A stretch of DNA of 19,719 bases, taken from positions 21,957 through 41,675 of the forward strand of contig DFIN01000014.1 in NCBI GenBank assembly GCA_002372135.1, read 5' to 3'. A program made the translations under genes and the position numbers. Source of the stretch: Bacteroidales bacterium UBA3696. Lineage in GTDB: Bacteria > Bacteroidota > Bacteroidia > Bacteroidales > Paludibacteraceae. The notes beneath the pieces are model-generated. The model did no database searches and was not told the DNA's origin. It was given only the letters and a program-made list of their open reading frames with translations. Numbering within the stretch: position 1 is the stretch's first letter; each line of letters begins with the position of its first letter. This document shows positions 8,740 through 15,855 of this stretch, piece by piece.

Positions 8740-11499
8740 CTACATCGGTATATCCCCTCGCCGTATCTCGGTACTTGCCAGTATCTGCTTGAGACACTGA
8801 CCGGTATAACTCTTCTCGCAGTCCATTATATCTTCGGGTGTACCTTCCGCTACGATTTGTCCGCCTTCGTTACCGCCTTCCGGTCCGAGGTCAATGACGT
8901 GGTCGGCGGCTAATATCACTTCCGGATTATGCTCTATGATAACCACAGTGTGCCCGCGTGAAATGAGACGGTTGAGGGCTTGAAGCAGTACGCGAATGTC
9001 CGTATGATGAAGTCCTGTGGTAGGTTCGTCAAATACAAACAGAGTTGGCTGATTATTTTCCTGTGCGAGGAATGAGGCTAATTTGACGCGTTGGCTTTCA
9101 CCTCCGGATAAGGTCGAGGACGACTGACCCAAGCGAACATAGCCGATACCTACGTCCTGCAACGGCTGAAGGCGTTGCACGATACGGCGGCATGCGCTGT
9201 CGGACGAGAAAAACTCTATAGCCTCAGATACAGTCATCTGAAGCACATCGTAGATGTTCTTACCACGGTATTGTACATCTAATATATCCTGCTTAAACCG
9301 TTTCCCGTGACAATGTTCACATTCCATCACGATGTCTGCCATAAACTGCATGGAGATGGTGATGGTGCCCTCGCCTTGACACTCCTCGCATCTCCCGCCG
9401 GGTGTGTTGAACGAAAAATGGGACGGACTTAGCCCCAACTGTTTGGACAACTGTTGCTCGGCAAAGAGTTGGCGTATCTCGTCGTAGGCTTTGAGGTAGG
9501 TTACAGGATTGGAACGGGAGGAACGGGAAAGCGGATTCTGGTCCACGTACTCAATATCTGATAGCAGGTGCAGACTACCTTGCAAATGCCCAAAGTCGCC
9601 CGTACGTTCTGCCACACCGCCGTAGTGTTTTTTCAGGGCAGGATACAACACTTTGCTCACCAATGACGACTTACCGCTGCCGGAAACGCCGGTGATGACC
9701 GTCATGACACCCAACGGAAAACGAACGGTCAGATTCTTCAGGTTGTTTTCGCTCGCCCCCACTACCTCTATGTAGTTGTTCCATCGTCGACGTTGGGCGG
9801 GTATGTCATACGTGAATTTTTCCAAACGCGGTTTGCCTTCATACGTAATCAATCCGCCGTTTTGACCGGCACCCGGCCCAATCTCCACAATGTGGTCGGC
9901 AGCGCGCTGTATCTCATCGTCGTGTTCAACAACCACAATCGTATTGCCTAAATCACGCAGTTCTTGTAGGACATGAATTAGCCGATGAGTATCGCGAGGG
10001 TGCAAACCGATACTCGGTTCGTCCAATACGTAGAGCGAACCTACCAAACTGCTTCCCAACGATTTGGCTAAGTTGATTCGCTGACTTTCGCCGCCTGAAA
10101 GCGTACTGCTCATACGATTTAAGGTCAGGTAACTCAATCCTACATCGTGCATAAAGGTCAGGCGGGATTGGATTTCTTGCAGCAGACGATCGGCGGTTTG
10201 TTGTTCGGTATTGGGTAGAGAAAGAGTATCAAACCATTGCTTCAGTTCCGATATGGGCATACGGCATAAATCAACAATGCTCTTTCCATGTATATGAACA
10301 TAGCATGCCTCCTTGCGCAGACGCATACCCATGCAGTCAGGACATATACTTTTGCCGCGGTAACGAGCCAAAAGAACGCGATACTGCATTTTGTTGTATT
10401 GCTTCGTCTCTAACTCATGGAAAAAAGCGTTCAACCCGTTAAAGTATTCGTTCCCTTTCCAAATCAGGTCTTTTTGTTCTTGCGTGAGGGCATAAAAAGG
10501 AGTGTGAATCGGGAAACCGAACTTAGTGGCATTCATGACCAGCACATCGTTCCATTGACCGAGTTTTTCGCCATGCCAACAGGCTATGGCACCCTCGTAG
10601 ATGGACTTGGATTTATCGGGTACTACCAAATCGGGGTCTATACCAATCACGTTTCCGAATCCCCCGCATGTCTGACATGCGCCTAAAGGATTATTGAAGT
10701 CAAACAAATGCTCGCTCGGCTCCATAAACGTGATGCCATCTGCCTCAAATCGTTCGGAGAAAGATACTATCTCCTGTTCGCCTTTTGCTTTCTCGATGAC
10801 CAATTGACAAGCCCCATTCCCCTCAAAAAAAGCAGTTTGTACGGAATCCGCAAAGCGGTTGGACGTACTGCGTTCGCCATCCGTTACGACGCGGTCCACC
10901 AACAGAAATACCCCATCCCCTGCCACCTTATCTGCATCACTGATTCGCACTACCTCGCCGTCTTTCCAAAGTCGTGAAAAACCCTGTTGTTGCAACTGAG
11001 ATAAAGTCTCATGAAAGTCGTTTCCCGTCTTGAGGGGGGCAAGCAGATAAACGCGTGTACCGGCAGGTTGCAGTTCCATCGTATGCACTACGTCTTGTAT
11101 GGTATGACGCTTCACTTCTTGACCGCTTATCGGAGAAATAGTATGTCCGATACGTGCATACAGCAACTTGAGATAATCATAAATCTCAGTCGTGGTGCCG
11201 ATCGTGGAACGTGGGTTGCGTTGGATCGTCTTTTGCTCAATGGCTATAGCGGGCGGGATGTTGTCTATACTATCCACATCCGGCTTTTGCATTCGCCCCA
11301 AGAACTGCCTCGCGTAGGCACTCAAACTTTCCACATAACGCCGCTGACCCTCCGCATATAGTGTATCAAAAGCCAATGACGATTTGCCACTACCGGATAC
11401 ACCGGTAATGACCGTCATCTGCTCTTGGGGAATATTCAGCGAGATATTGCGCAGATTATGGGTGCGCGCGCCTACTATTTGTATGGAATCGCCAATCAT
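8740..11499 (-). CDS. uvrA: Excinuclease ABC subunit A (UvrA)
   Basis: UvrA is the damage-recognition ATPase of nucleotide excision repair. It works as a dimer with UvrB in the cytoplasm. The 919-residue sequence is close to the usual 930-950. It has both nucleotide-binding domains: Walker A GVSGSGKSS at residues 33-41 and again at 603-611, signatures LSGGESQR at 467 and 798, and Walker B VLDEPSIGLHP and FVFDEPTTGLHH. Cysteine pairs for zinc are present at 275/278, 386/389, 704/707 and 727/730. The region after about residue 120 (PISGQEVKRHT onward) corresponds to the UvrB-binding domain, so this looks like a repair-competent UvrA and not the shorter UvrA2. The start ATG overlaps the stop of the upstream HU-LysM gene as ATGA, suggesting translational coupling. 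Confidence 0.96.
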   Translation of the reverse strand: MIGDSIQIVGARTHNLRNISLNIPQEQMTVITGVSGSGKSSLAFDTLYAEGQRRYVESLSAYARQFLGRMQKPDVDSIDNIPPAIAIEQKTIQRNPRSTIGTTTEIYDYLKLLYARIGHTISPISGQEVKRHTIQDVVHTMELQPAGTRVYLLAPLKTGNDFHETLSQLQQQGFSRLWKDGEVVRISDADKVAGDGVFLLVDRVVTDGERSTSNRFADSVQTAFFEGNGACQLVIEKAKGEQEIVSFSERFEADGITFMEPSEHLFDFNNPLGACQTCGGFGNVIGIDPDLVVPDKSKSIYEGAIACWHGEKLGQWNDVLVMNATKFGFPIHTPFYALTQEQKDLIWKGNEYFNGLNAFFHELETKQYNKMQYRVLLARYRGKSICPDCMGMRLRKEACYVHIHGKSIVDLCRMPISELKQWFDTLSLPNTEQQTADRLLQEIQSRLTFMHDVGLSYLTLNRMSSTLSGGESQRINLAKSLGSSLVGSLYVLDEPSIGLHPRDTHRLIHVLQELRDLGNTIVVVEHDDEIQRAADHIVEIGPGAGQNGGLITYEGKPRLEKFTYDIPAQRRRWNNYIEVVGASENNLKNLTVRFPLGVMTVITGVSGSGKSSLVSKVLYPALKKHYGGVAERTGDFGHLQGSLHLLSDIEYVDQNPLSRSSRSNPVTYLKAYDEIRQLFAEQQLSKQLGLSPSHFSFNTPGGRCEECQGEGTITISMQFMADIVMECEHCHGKRFKQDILDVQYRGKNIYDVLQMTVSEAIEFFSSDSACRRIVQRLQPLQDVGIGYVRLGQSSSTLSGGESQRVKLASFLAQENNQPTLFVFDEPTTGLHHTDIRVLLQALNRLISRGHTVVIIEHNPEVILAADHVIDLGPEGGNEGGQIVAEGTPEDIMDCEKSYTGQCLKQILASTEIRRGDIPM

Positions 11500-12587
11500 T
11501 CGTATAAATCACTCTCTATTCGGTCTGTTTTGCCTATAAATTGCTCTTTCAGTCGCCGCATCAATGCCTGCGTTTCCGGATTGGAGGTGTCCAATAAGTG
11601 CTCGTCCAACACAGGAACACGTATAGGAGTACCTATAAGAATATGGCTGGGATGATTGAGGTGATCCTTGTTGGCATCGTATAGGAATACCCACAACTCG
11701 CGGTCACCGTAGTACTTCTTGGCAATCCAAGCCAAACGGCTGCCCGGGGTAATGCGTTCCGTAGTTATCAGTTGCGAGTAGTCAGGATTCCACTCCCATT
11801 CGGACGCATTGGCTTCCAAATCTGTATCTTGAGATTCTTCCGGCAACATTTCAGGCTCTTCGCTCACTACCATCTCTACCTCTTCCGACTCGTGTTGAAC
11901 CAACGACTGCAACCAATCTCCAAAACGGTTCTGAAGCAACAAATATAGGACGATAAGCAGGATAATGATAACGCTCATAATCACGCCCCTTACGAGCCAT
12001 GTGCGACGAGGTTTGTTCTGCTCTTGCGGCTTCGTTTCTTGCAGTTTCGTCTCTTGCGGTTCTTCAACCGTGGTGTCTGTTTCAACATCCGGTTGTACAA
12101 CTTCTTCAATATCCGGTTGTACAACTTCCTCAACAGAAGTTTGAACCTCTTCTTCCGTGGGGTGTAACACATCAACCACTATGGGTTCGTCCGTCGTGGA
12201 TTGACCCAAATCCGCTAACAAACCCACTATCTCGTCGGCTTGTTCGTTCAGGTGCTGTATAGGGTCATTCATCGCAGCGGAAACAGAAACAACCGTATTG
12301 TTGAGGCTGTTTTTAAGCGATGCTTCCGACGAAAAGGTCGTCTTATGGTAGGCGGGAATCGTAATGGCTTCGCCGGTTTGTACATGAACGCTTTTGCGCT
12401 CTTGTACCTCTTGCGTCCGAAATGTACCTAATCCGTTGAGGCGGACACTTTCGTCTTGAGCCATCGCCAAAGATAATTGGCGGACCAGCGAGTCCATAAA
12501 CACTTTGACCTGCTTTTCGCTCAAACCCGTGCGTTGAGCCACCTGTTGGCGCAGTTCTACCCAACTGAGTTTATTCGGCTTGTCCAT
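11496..12587 (-). CDS. HU-like DNA-binding domain fused to transmembrane helix and LysM-like domain
   Basis: This 363-residue protein has three parts. Residues 1-95 form an HU/IHF-type DNA-binding domain (GLSEKQVKVFMDSL, LNGLGTFRTQE, then QTGEAITIPAYHKTTF, which matches the HU arm region). Residues 110-195 are an acidic, low-complexity linker with an exact eight-residue repeat (EEVVQPD plus I or V). A basic NKPRRT precedes a strong membrane helix at about 199-219, so the HU part should face the cytoplasm by the positive-inside rule. After another acidic stretch, residues 275-326 look like a LysM module (ITPGSRLAWIAKKYYGDRELWVFL, then ILIGTPIRVP), which would sit in the periplasm and could bind peptidoglycan. 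In the HU arm the usual RNP is replaced by VHV, so the intercalating proline is missing. The gene overlaps the upstream HU gene by 17 bases and uvrA by 4. Confidence 0.86.
   Translation of the reverse strand: MDKPNKLSWVELRQQVAQRTGLSEKQVKVFMDSLVRQLSLAMAQDESVRLNGLGTFRTQEVQERKSVHVQTGEAITIPAYHKTTFSSEASLKNSLNNTVVSVSAAMNDPIQHLNEQADEIVGLLADLGQSTTDEPIVVDVLHPTEEEVQTSVEEVVQPDIEEVVQPDVETDTTVEEPQETKLQETKPQEQNKPRRTWLVRGVIMSVIIILLIVLYLLLQNRFGDWLQSLVQHESEEVEMVVSEEPEMLPEESQDTDLEANASEWEWNPDYSQLITTERITPGSRLAWIAKKYYGDRELWVFLYDANKDHLNHPSHILIGTPIRVPVLDEHLLDTSNPETQALMRRLKEQFIGKTDRIESDLYE
12087..12134 (-). repeat. 24-base tandem repeat, two copies, in the HU-LysM linker
   Basis: Two adjacent 24-base units (12087-12110 and 12111-12134) differ at only two bases. 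They encode the repeated acidic octapeptide EEVVQPDI/EEVVQPDV. Being in-frame, copy-number change would lengthen or shorten the cytoplasmic linker without breaking the protein. Confidence 0.85.
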
Positions 12588-12858
12588 GGCGTACTTGTTG
12601 TTTGAGGGTGGGATTAACTTGGAAACTGACGATGCGCTTGGCTTGCGCTTGTTGCACTTCTACCGTCTTGGGATTACGCACGGTTCGAGCCGGACGCTCC
12701 TTCACAGACAAGGTACCGAAGTTCTGAAGCATAACTGTCTGATTCTCATTGAGCGCTTCCACAATGGTGTCCACCGTGGCTTGTAGTAACCCGTCGGTCA
12801 GACGCTTAGTCATACCCGTCTCCGACGCGATACGGGCGGTAAAATCTTTTTGAGTCAT
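12571..12858 (-). CDS. HU-family DNA-binding protein
   Basis: This 95-residue protein has the length and layout of HU/IHF nucleoid proteins. An N-terminal helical dimer region (MTQKDFTARIASETGMTKRL) is followed by LQNFGTLSVKERPART and the DNA-binding arm with RNPKT (residues 61-65), where Pro63 is the residue that intercalates into DNA in the family. It probably bends DNA as a dimer, perhaps with the adjacent HU-like fusion protein as partner. It is the first gene of the eight-gene run, with a recognisable sigma-ABfr promoter about 30 bases upstream. Its end overlaps the HU-LysM start by 17 bases, which suggests coupled translation and a joint function. Confidence 0.93.
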   Translation of the reverse strand: MTQKDFTARIASETGMTKRLTDGLLQATVDTIVEALNENQTVMLQNFGTLSVKERPARTVRNPKTVEVQQAQAKRIVSFQVNPTLKQQVRHGQAE

Positions 12859-12886
12859 AGTGTGCCTATTGTTCTATTATGCGCCG

Positions 12887-12918
12887 CAAAAATAGAACTT
12901 TTGACTTGTCTGTGCAAA
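12887..12918 (-). promoter_or_regulatory. Sigma-ABfr-type promoter for the HU-uvrA-glycan run
   Basis: Read on the minus strand, TTTG (12915-12918) is followed by 20 bases and TATTTTTG (12887-12894). This fits the Bacteroidetes primary-sigma consensus TTTG-N19-21-TAnnTTTG. The expected transcription start is near 12880, about 22 bases before the HU start codon. The -33 element begins only 9 bases after the trpB stop. Confidence 0.8.
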
Positions 12919-12927
12919 AAATCTTTT

Positions 12928-14316
12928 TTACTCCATTTTGGGCAAACGGCTCAGCGAACGAGCTAAATCCTCATCCGTGGGGATATAGTCGGTCATCGTG
13001 CCGTCGTTGTATTGCTGATAAGCCACAAGGTCAAAGTAACCCGTACCCGTTAAGCCGAACAGAATCGTCTTCTCTTCGCCTGTCTCTTTGCAACGAAGCG
13101 CTTCGTCTATTGCCACACGAATAGCGTGACTACTCTCCGGAGCAGGCAATGTACCCTCTATGCGGGCAAAATATTGAGCCGCATCAAACACGCGTGTCTG
13201 CTCCACGCTGCGAGCCTCAAGCAGACCCTCGTGGTATAATTCCGACAAAATAGGACTCATACCATGGTAACGAAGACCACCCGCATGGTTGGGTGAAGGA
13301 ATGAAGTCGCAACCCAACGTGTACATCTTGGCTAACGGACAAATCATACCCGTATCGCAAAAGTCGTAGGCATATACACCTCGGGTCAGACTCGGACATG
13401 AAGCCGGTTCAACAGCGATAAAATGATAATCGGCTTCCCCGCGAAGTTTCTCGCCCATAAAAGGTGCAATCAAACCACCTAAGTTGCTACCGCCACCGGC
13501 ACAACCGATGATAATGTCAGGCTTAATGCCGTATTTTTCCATCGCCGTCTTGGCTTCCAGACCGATTACACTCTGGTGCAGCAATACTTGATTAAGTACA
13601 CTACCTAATACATAGCGATAACCTTCATGCGTTACAGCATACTCAACAGCCTCGCTGATGGCGCAACCCAAACTGCCGGTCGTACCCGGGTGTTCTGCCA
13701 AGATGCGGCGACCCGCTTCTGTCGTATCAGACGGAGAAGGAGTTACTGTGGCTCCATACGTGCGCATCACCTCGCGGCGGAAAGGCTTTTGTTCGTACGA
13801 ACCTTTAACCATATATACCTTCAAATCCATACCTAAATAGGCGCATGCCATGGACAATGCGGTACCCCATTGACCGGCACCCGTCTCCGTGGTCAAACCT
13901 TTCAAACCTTGGTTCTTCGCATAGTAAGCCTGCGTAATGGCGGAGTTCAGTTTGTGGCTGCCGCTCGTGTTGTTGCCTTCAAATTTATAGTATATCTTGG
14001 CGGGAGTACCTAATTTGCGCTCCAACTCGTAGGCACGTACCAACGGAGAAGGACGGTACATTCTGTAGAAATTGCGAATCTCCTCAGGAATGGCTATCTC
14101 ACGCGTTTCGTTGTCTAATTCCTGCTTGACCAACTCTGTGCAAAATACACCCGACAACTCTTCCGCAGTCATAGGTTGATGCGTCCCCGGATTGAGCAGC
14201 GGGGCAGGTTTGATGGGCATGTCCGCACGAACATTGTAGTAATGGGTGGGCATCTCCTGTTCATCTAAATAAATCTTGTAAGGAATAGCCTCAGTTCCGT
14301 TTTTCTTTGTTTCCAT
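12928..14316 (-). CDS. trpB: TrpB2-type tryptophan synthase beta chain
   Basis: This is a pyridoxal-phosphate enzyme expected to join indole and L-serine to give L-tryptophan. The 462 residues exceed the about 400 of classical TrpB and match the TrpB2 (TrpB-like) family. Family traits include an N-terminal extension (YYNVRADMP at 26-34), RPSPLVRAYELE, the cofactor lysine in GSHKLNSA (Lys122), GAGQWGTALS (146-155), and the phosphate loop GCAGGGSNLGG (271-281). TrpB2 enzymes often work without TrpA and are thought to salvage indole. No trpA or other trp gene is in the window. A leader with three consecutive Trp codons and a terminator precedes the gene, which is strong evidence that it serves tryptophan supply. 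No GC-rich terminator is seen after its stop, so transcription may run into the HU operon. Confidence 0.94.
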   Translation of the reverse strand: METKKNGTEAIPYKIYLDEQEMPTHYYNVRADMPIKPAPLLNPGTHQPMTAEELSGVFCTELVKQELDNETREIAIPEEIRNFYRMYRPSPLVRAYELERKLGTPAKIYYKFEGNNTSGSHKLNSAITQAYYAKNQGLKGLTTETGAGQWGTALSMACAYLGMDLKVYMVKGSYEQKPFRREVMRTYGATVTPSPSDTTEAGRRILAEHPGTTGSLGCAISEAVEYAVTHEGYRYVLGSVLNQVLLHQSVIGLEAKTAMEKYGIKPDIIIGCAGGGSNLGGLIAPFMGEKLRGEADYHFIAVEPASCPSLTRGVYAYDFCDTGMICPLAKMYTLGCDFIPSPNHAGGLRYHGMSPILSELYHEGLLEARSVEQTRVFDAAQYFARIEGTLPAPESSHAIRVAIDEALRCKETGEEKTILFGLTGTGYFDLVAYQQYNDGTMTDYIPTDEDLARSLSRLPKME

Positions 14317-14341
14317 AGTGGTAAAAGTTTTTATTAGTTAT

Positions 14342-14380
14342 TTATTGTATGTGGCGACCTTCTTTTTTACGTCGTACCAT
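14342..14380 (-). CDS. Possible small ORF between attenuator and trpB (weak)
   Basis: Between the terminator U-run and the trpB start is a 12-codon frame, MVRRKKEGRHIQ, ending in TAA 25 bases before the trpB ATG. It is very basic and has no Trp. It may be chance. Conservation in relatives would be the only support, so it is listed at low confidence. Confidence 0.15.
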   Translation of the reverse strand: MVRRKKEGRHIQ

Positions 14381-14414
14381 AACAAAAAACAGCCGCCTTG
14401 GAGTGTGCGACTGT
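14381..14414 (-). terminator. Attenuator: intrinsic terminator in the trpB leader
   Basis: On the minus strand ACAGTCGC (14407-14414) pairs with GCGGCTGT (14389-14396) over 8 base pairs including one G-U, with a 10-base loop (14397-14406). A T-rich run TTTTTGTT (14381-14388) follows directly. AACAA/TTGTT flanks could extend the stem. It lies 47 bases after the leader-peptide stop and 65 before trpB, the position expected for an attenuator. Confidence 0.82.
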
Positions 14415-14444
14415 TTGTTCCTTTTATTCTGACAACCCTGTAAT

Positions 14445-14460
14445 ACACTAACCTTCCCAA
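14445..14460 (-). promoter_or_regulatory. Candidate antiterminator segment of the trpB leader
   Basis: The transcript segment UUGGGAAGGUUAGUGU begins right after the leader-peptide stop codon. Its AGUGU (14445-14449) and UUGG (14457-14460) are complementary to ACACU and CCAA in the terminator loop (14398-14406). A ribosome at the leader stop codon would cover part of this segment. One stalled at the Trp codons would leave it free to pair and disturb the terminator. An 8-base direct repeat GTCGCACA (14475-14482 and 14404-14411) offers a second competing partner for the terminator 3' arm. This was paired by eye and not folded. Confidence 0.4.
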
Positions 14461-14529
14461 TTAGTAGGCAAACATGTGCGACCCTCCTATCATCTTGCAG
14501 GGATGCCACCACCAATTGTTATTTGCCAT
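14461..14529 (-). CDS. Tryptophan leader peptide with three consecutive Trp codons
   Basis: A 22-codon frame starts at ATG 14529 and ends at TAA 14461-14463. The product begins MANNNWWWHPC and ends HMFAY. The three adjacent TGG codons lie at 14506-14514 (residues 6-8). Trp is normally the rarest residue, so three in a row in a tiny frame between a good promoter and a terminator, upstream of a tryptophan synthase gene, is hard to explain by chance. The presumed role is to sense charged tRNA-Trp: slow decoding at WWW should block terminator formation, and fast decoding should allow it. There is no Shine-Dalgarno sequence, as is usual for the phylum. The frame is too short for standard gene calling. 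Confidence 0.87.
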   Translation of the reverse strand: MANNNWWWHPCKMIGGSHMFAY

Positions 14530-14567
14530 CGTGTATTGCATATCATGTTTGTCTTCTTTTGACACCG

Positions 14568-14599
14568 CAAAAGTATAGCAGGCTGTAAGACTATGCAAA
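14568..14599 (-). promoter_or_regulatory. Sigma-ABfr-type promoter for the trpB leader
   Basis: On the minus strand TTTG (14596-14599), a 20-base spacer and TACTTTTG (14568-14575) match the Bacteroidetes consensus. The start of transcription is expected near 14561, about 32 bases before the leader-peptide ATG, giving an untranslated leader of about 245 bases. The stretch from 14600 to 14653 is AT-rich and shows no clear terminator for the upstream rlmL gene. Confidence 0.8.
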
Positions 14600-14653
14600 T
14601 TTGTATTGAAAAAACTTTGTAATAAGCAGTAAATGAGTAGTGTATTTTTTTTA

Positions 14654-15826
14654 TTATTGCGCTACCGGCTTATTCTTTTTGTTAGCCACAAAAGCCTTGT
14701 GCTTGCCTGAAAATAGTTCGTACTCGTTAAAGTGACAATCCAATTCCCCGTTGAGCAGGCGAATACGCTTCTTCGGCTTAAGACCGATACAATGAAGAGC
14801 ATCCTCGTTCGATGATAAAATCCATGCCGTAGCACCGGCAAATTGGTGCTTCAAACATTTTCCAATATCTTCGTAAAGTCGAAGTACATCTTTATCCTGC
14901 GACAAACGCTCACCATAAGGAGGATTGATGACCAACATAGCCCCATCGGCATGTATGTCGTGCAACTCTTGAAGTCGAACCTGACGAACATCAATCACGC
15001 GTTGCATACCCGCGCTACGGACATTCTTCAGCGCTTGCTGAACAGCGTAATAGCCCGAATCGCTTCCGTAGATATGATGCGTGAACTCGCGTTCGCGCGA
15101 ATCGTCGTTGTATTCCGCTTCAAACAAGTCGCGGTCAAAATCGCGCCATTTCTCAAAGGCAAAACCCTTGCGAAACAGTCCGGGACCGATGTTTTGCGCA
15201 ATCAAGGCGGCTTCAATCAGCAATGTGCCGGAACCGCACATAATATCGTAAAAATCCGACTGACCTTTCCACCCTGCCATCAGAAGCATACCTGCCGCCA
15301 ACGCTTCGTTCAAAGGGGCTTGAGTCTGACCGACACGATAACCGCGCTTATGAAGCGACTCGCCGCTACTATCCAACGACAACGTAACCTCCTTACCCGA
15401 TATATGCACATTGATATATAGGTCGGGACTCGTCAGATTCACATTCGGACGCTTGCCGACGTGCTCTGTCCAATAGTCGGCTATGGCATCTTTCACGCGG
15501 TATGTAACATATTTGGAATGACGAAAAACCTCACTATATACCGTTGAATCAATGGTAAAGGTGGTCTGAACGTCCATCCATTGCTGCCAATCCAACTGTT
15601 TGGCTCGGTTATACACCTCATCTGCGTCTGTGGCTTCAAAAGTAAGAAGCGGCACCAATACCCTTGATGCCGTCCTTAAATGGATGTTTGTCCGGTAAAG
15701 AAGAGATTTGTCTCCTTGAAATCGTACGGCACGACGCTGCTTCTCTATCTGCTCCGCACCCAACGACTTCAACTCATCTGCCAATACATCTTCAAGACCC
15801 TTAAAAGTCTTGGCTAACATTTCCAT
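14654..15826 (-). CDS. rlmL: RlmL-type THUMP rRNA methyltransferase
   Basis: This SAM-dependent methyltransferase is likely to act on 23S rRNA at the position methylated by RlmL/YpsC (m2G2445 in E. coli numbering). The 390 residues correspond to the single-domain form and not to the fused RlmKL of E. coli. Residues 45-155 form the THUMP RNA-binding domain. Residues 192-201 (FYDIMCGSGT) are the SAM-binding motif I, and NPPYGERL at 301-308 is the catalytic motif for methylation of exocyclic amines. The N-terminus (MLAKTFKGLEDVLADEL) is typical. It lies 29 bases downstream of ssb and is probably co-transcribed with it. Confidence 0.9.
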   Translation of the reverse strand: MEMLAKTFKGLEDVLADELKSLGAEQIEKQRRAVRFQGDKSLLYRTNIHLRTASRVLVPLLTFEATDADEVYNRAKQLDWQQWMDVQTTFTIDSTVYSEVFRHSKYVTYRVKDAIADYWTEHVGKRPNVNLTSPDLYINVHISGKEVTLSLDSSGESLHKRGYRVGQTQAPLNEALAAGMLLMAGWKGQSDFYDIMCGSGTLLIEAALIAQNIGPGLFRKGFAFEKWRDFDRDLFEAEYNDDSREREFTHHIYGSDSGYYAVQQALKNVRSAGMQRVIDVRQVRLQELHDIHADGAMLVINPPYGERLSQDKDVLRLYEDIGKCLKHQFAGATAWILSSNEDALHCIGLKPKKRIRLLNGELDCHFNEYELFSGKHKAFVANKKNKPVAQ

Positions 15827-15855
15827 ATACTACGGGTCTGCTTATCGGTCAAATA

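Noticed and set aside
8740..11499. UvrA2-type (drug-resistance-associated) paralogue instead of repair UvrA.
   Set aside because: The region corresponding to the UvrB-binding domain is present and the length is near that of UvrA.
12911..12930. A6-GA-T6 palindrome just after the trpB stop as a terminator.
   Set aside because: The stem would have only A-T pairs and a two-base loop. The T-run is better explained as part of the HU promoter -33 region.
1709..14599. T-box riboswitch as the regulator of trpB.
   Set aside because: No T-box sequence or specifier loop was seen. The three Trp codons lie in a translatable frame with its own start and stop, which fits ribosome-mediated attenuation.
14843..15421. 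A 192-codon plus-strand frame inside rlmL.
   Set aside because: It is antisense to a clear methyltransferase gene with all motifs and shows no recognisable domain.
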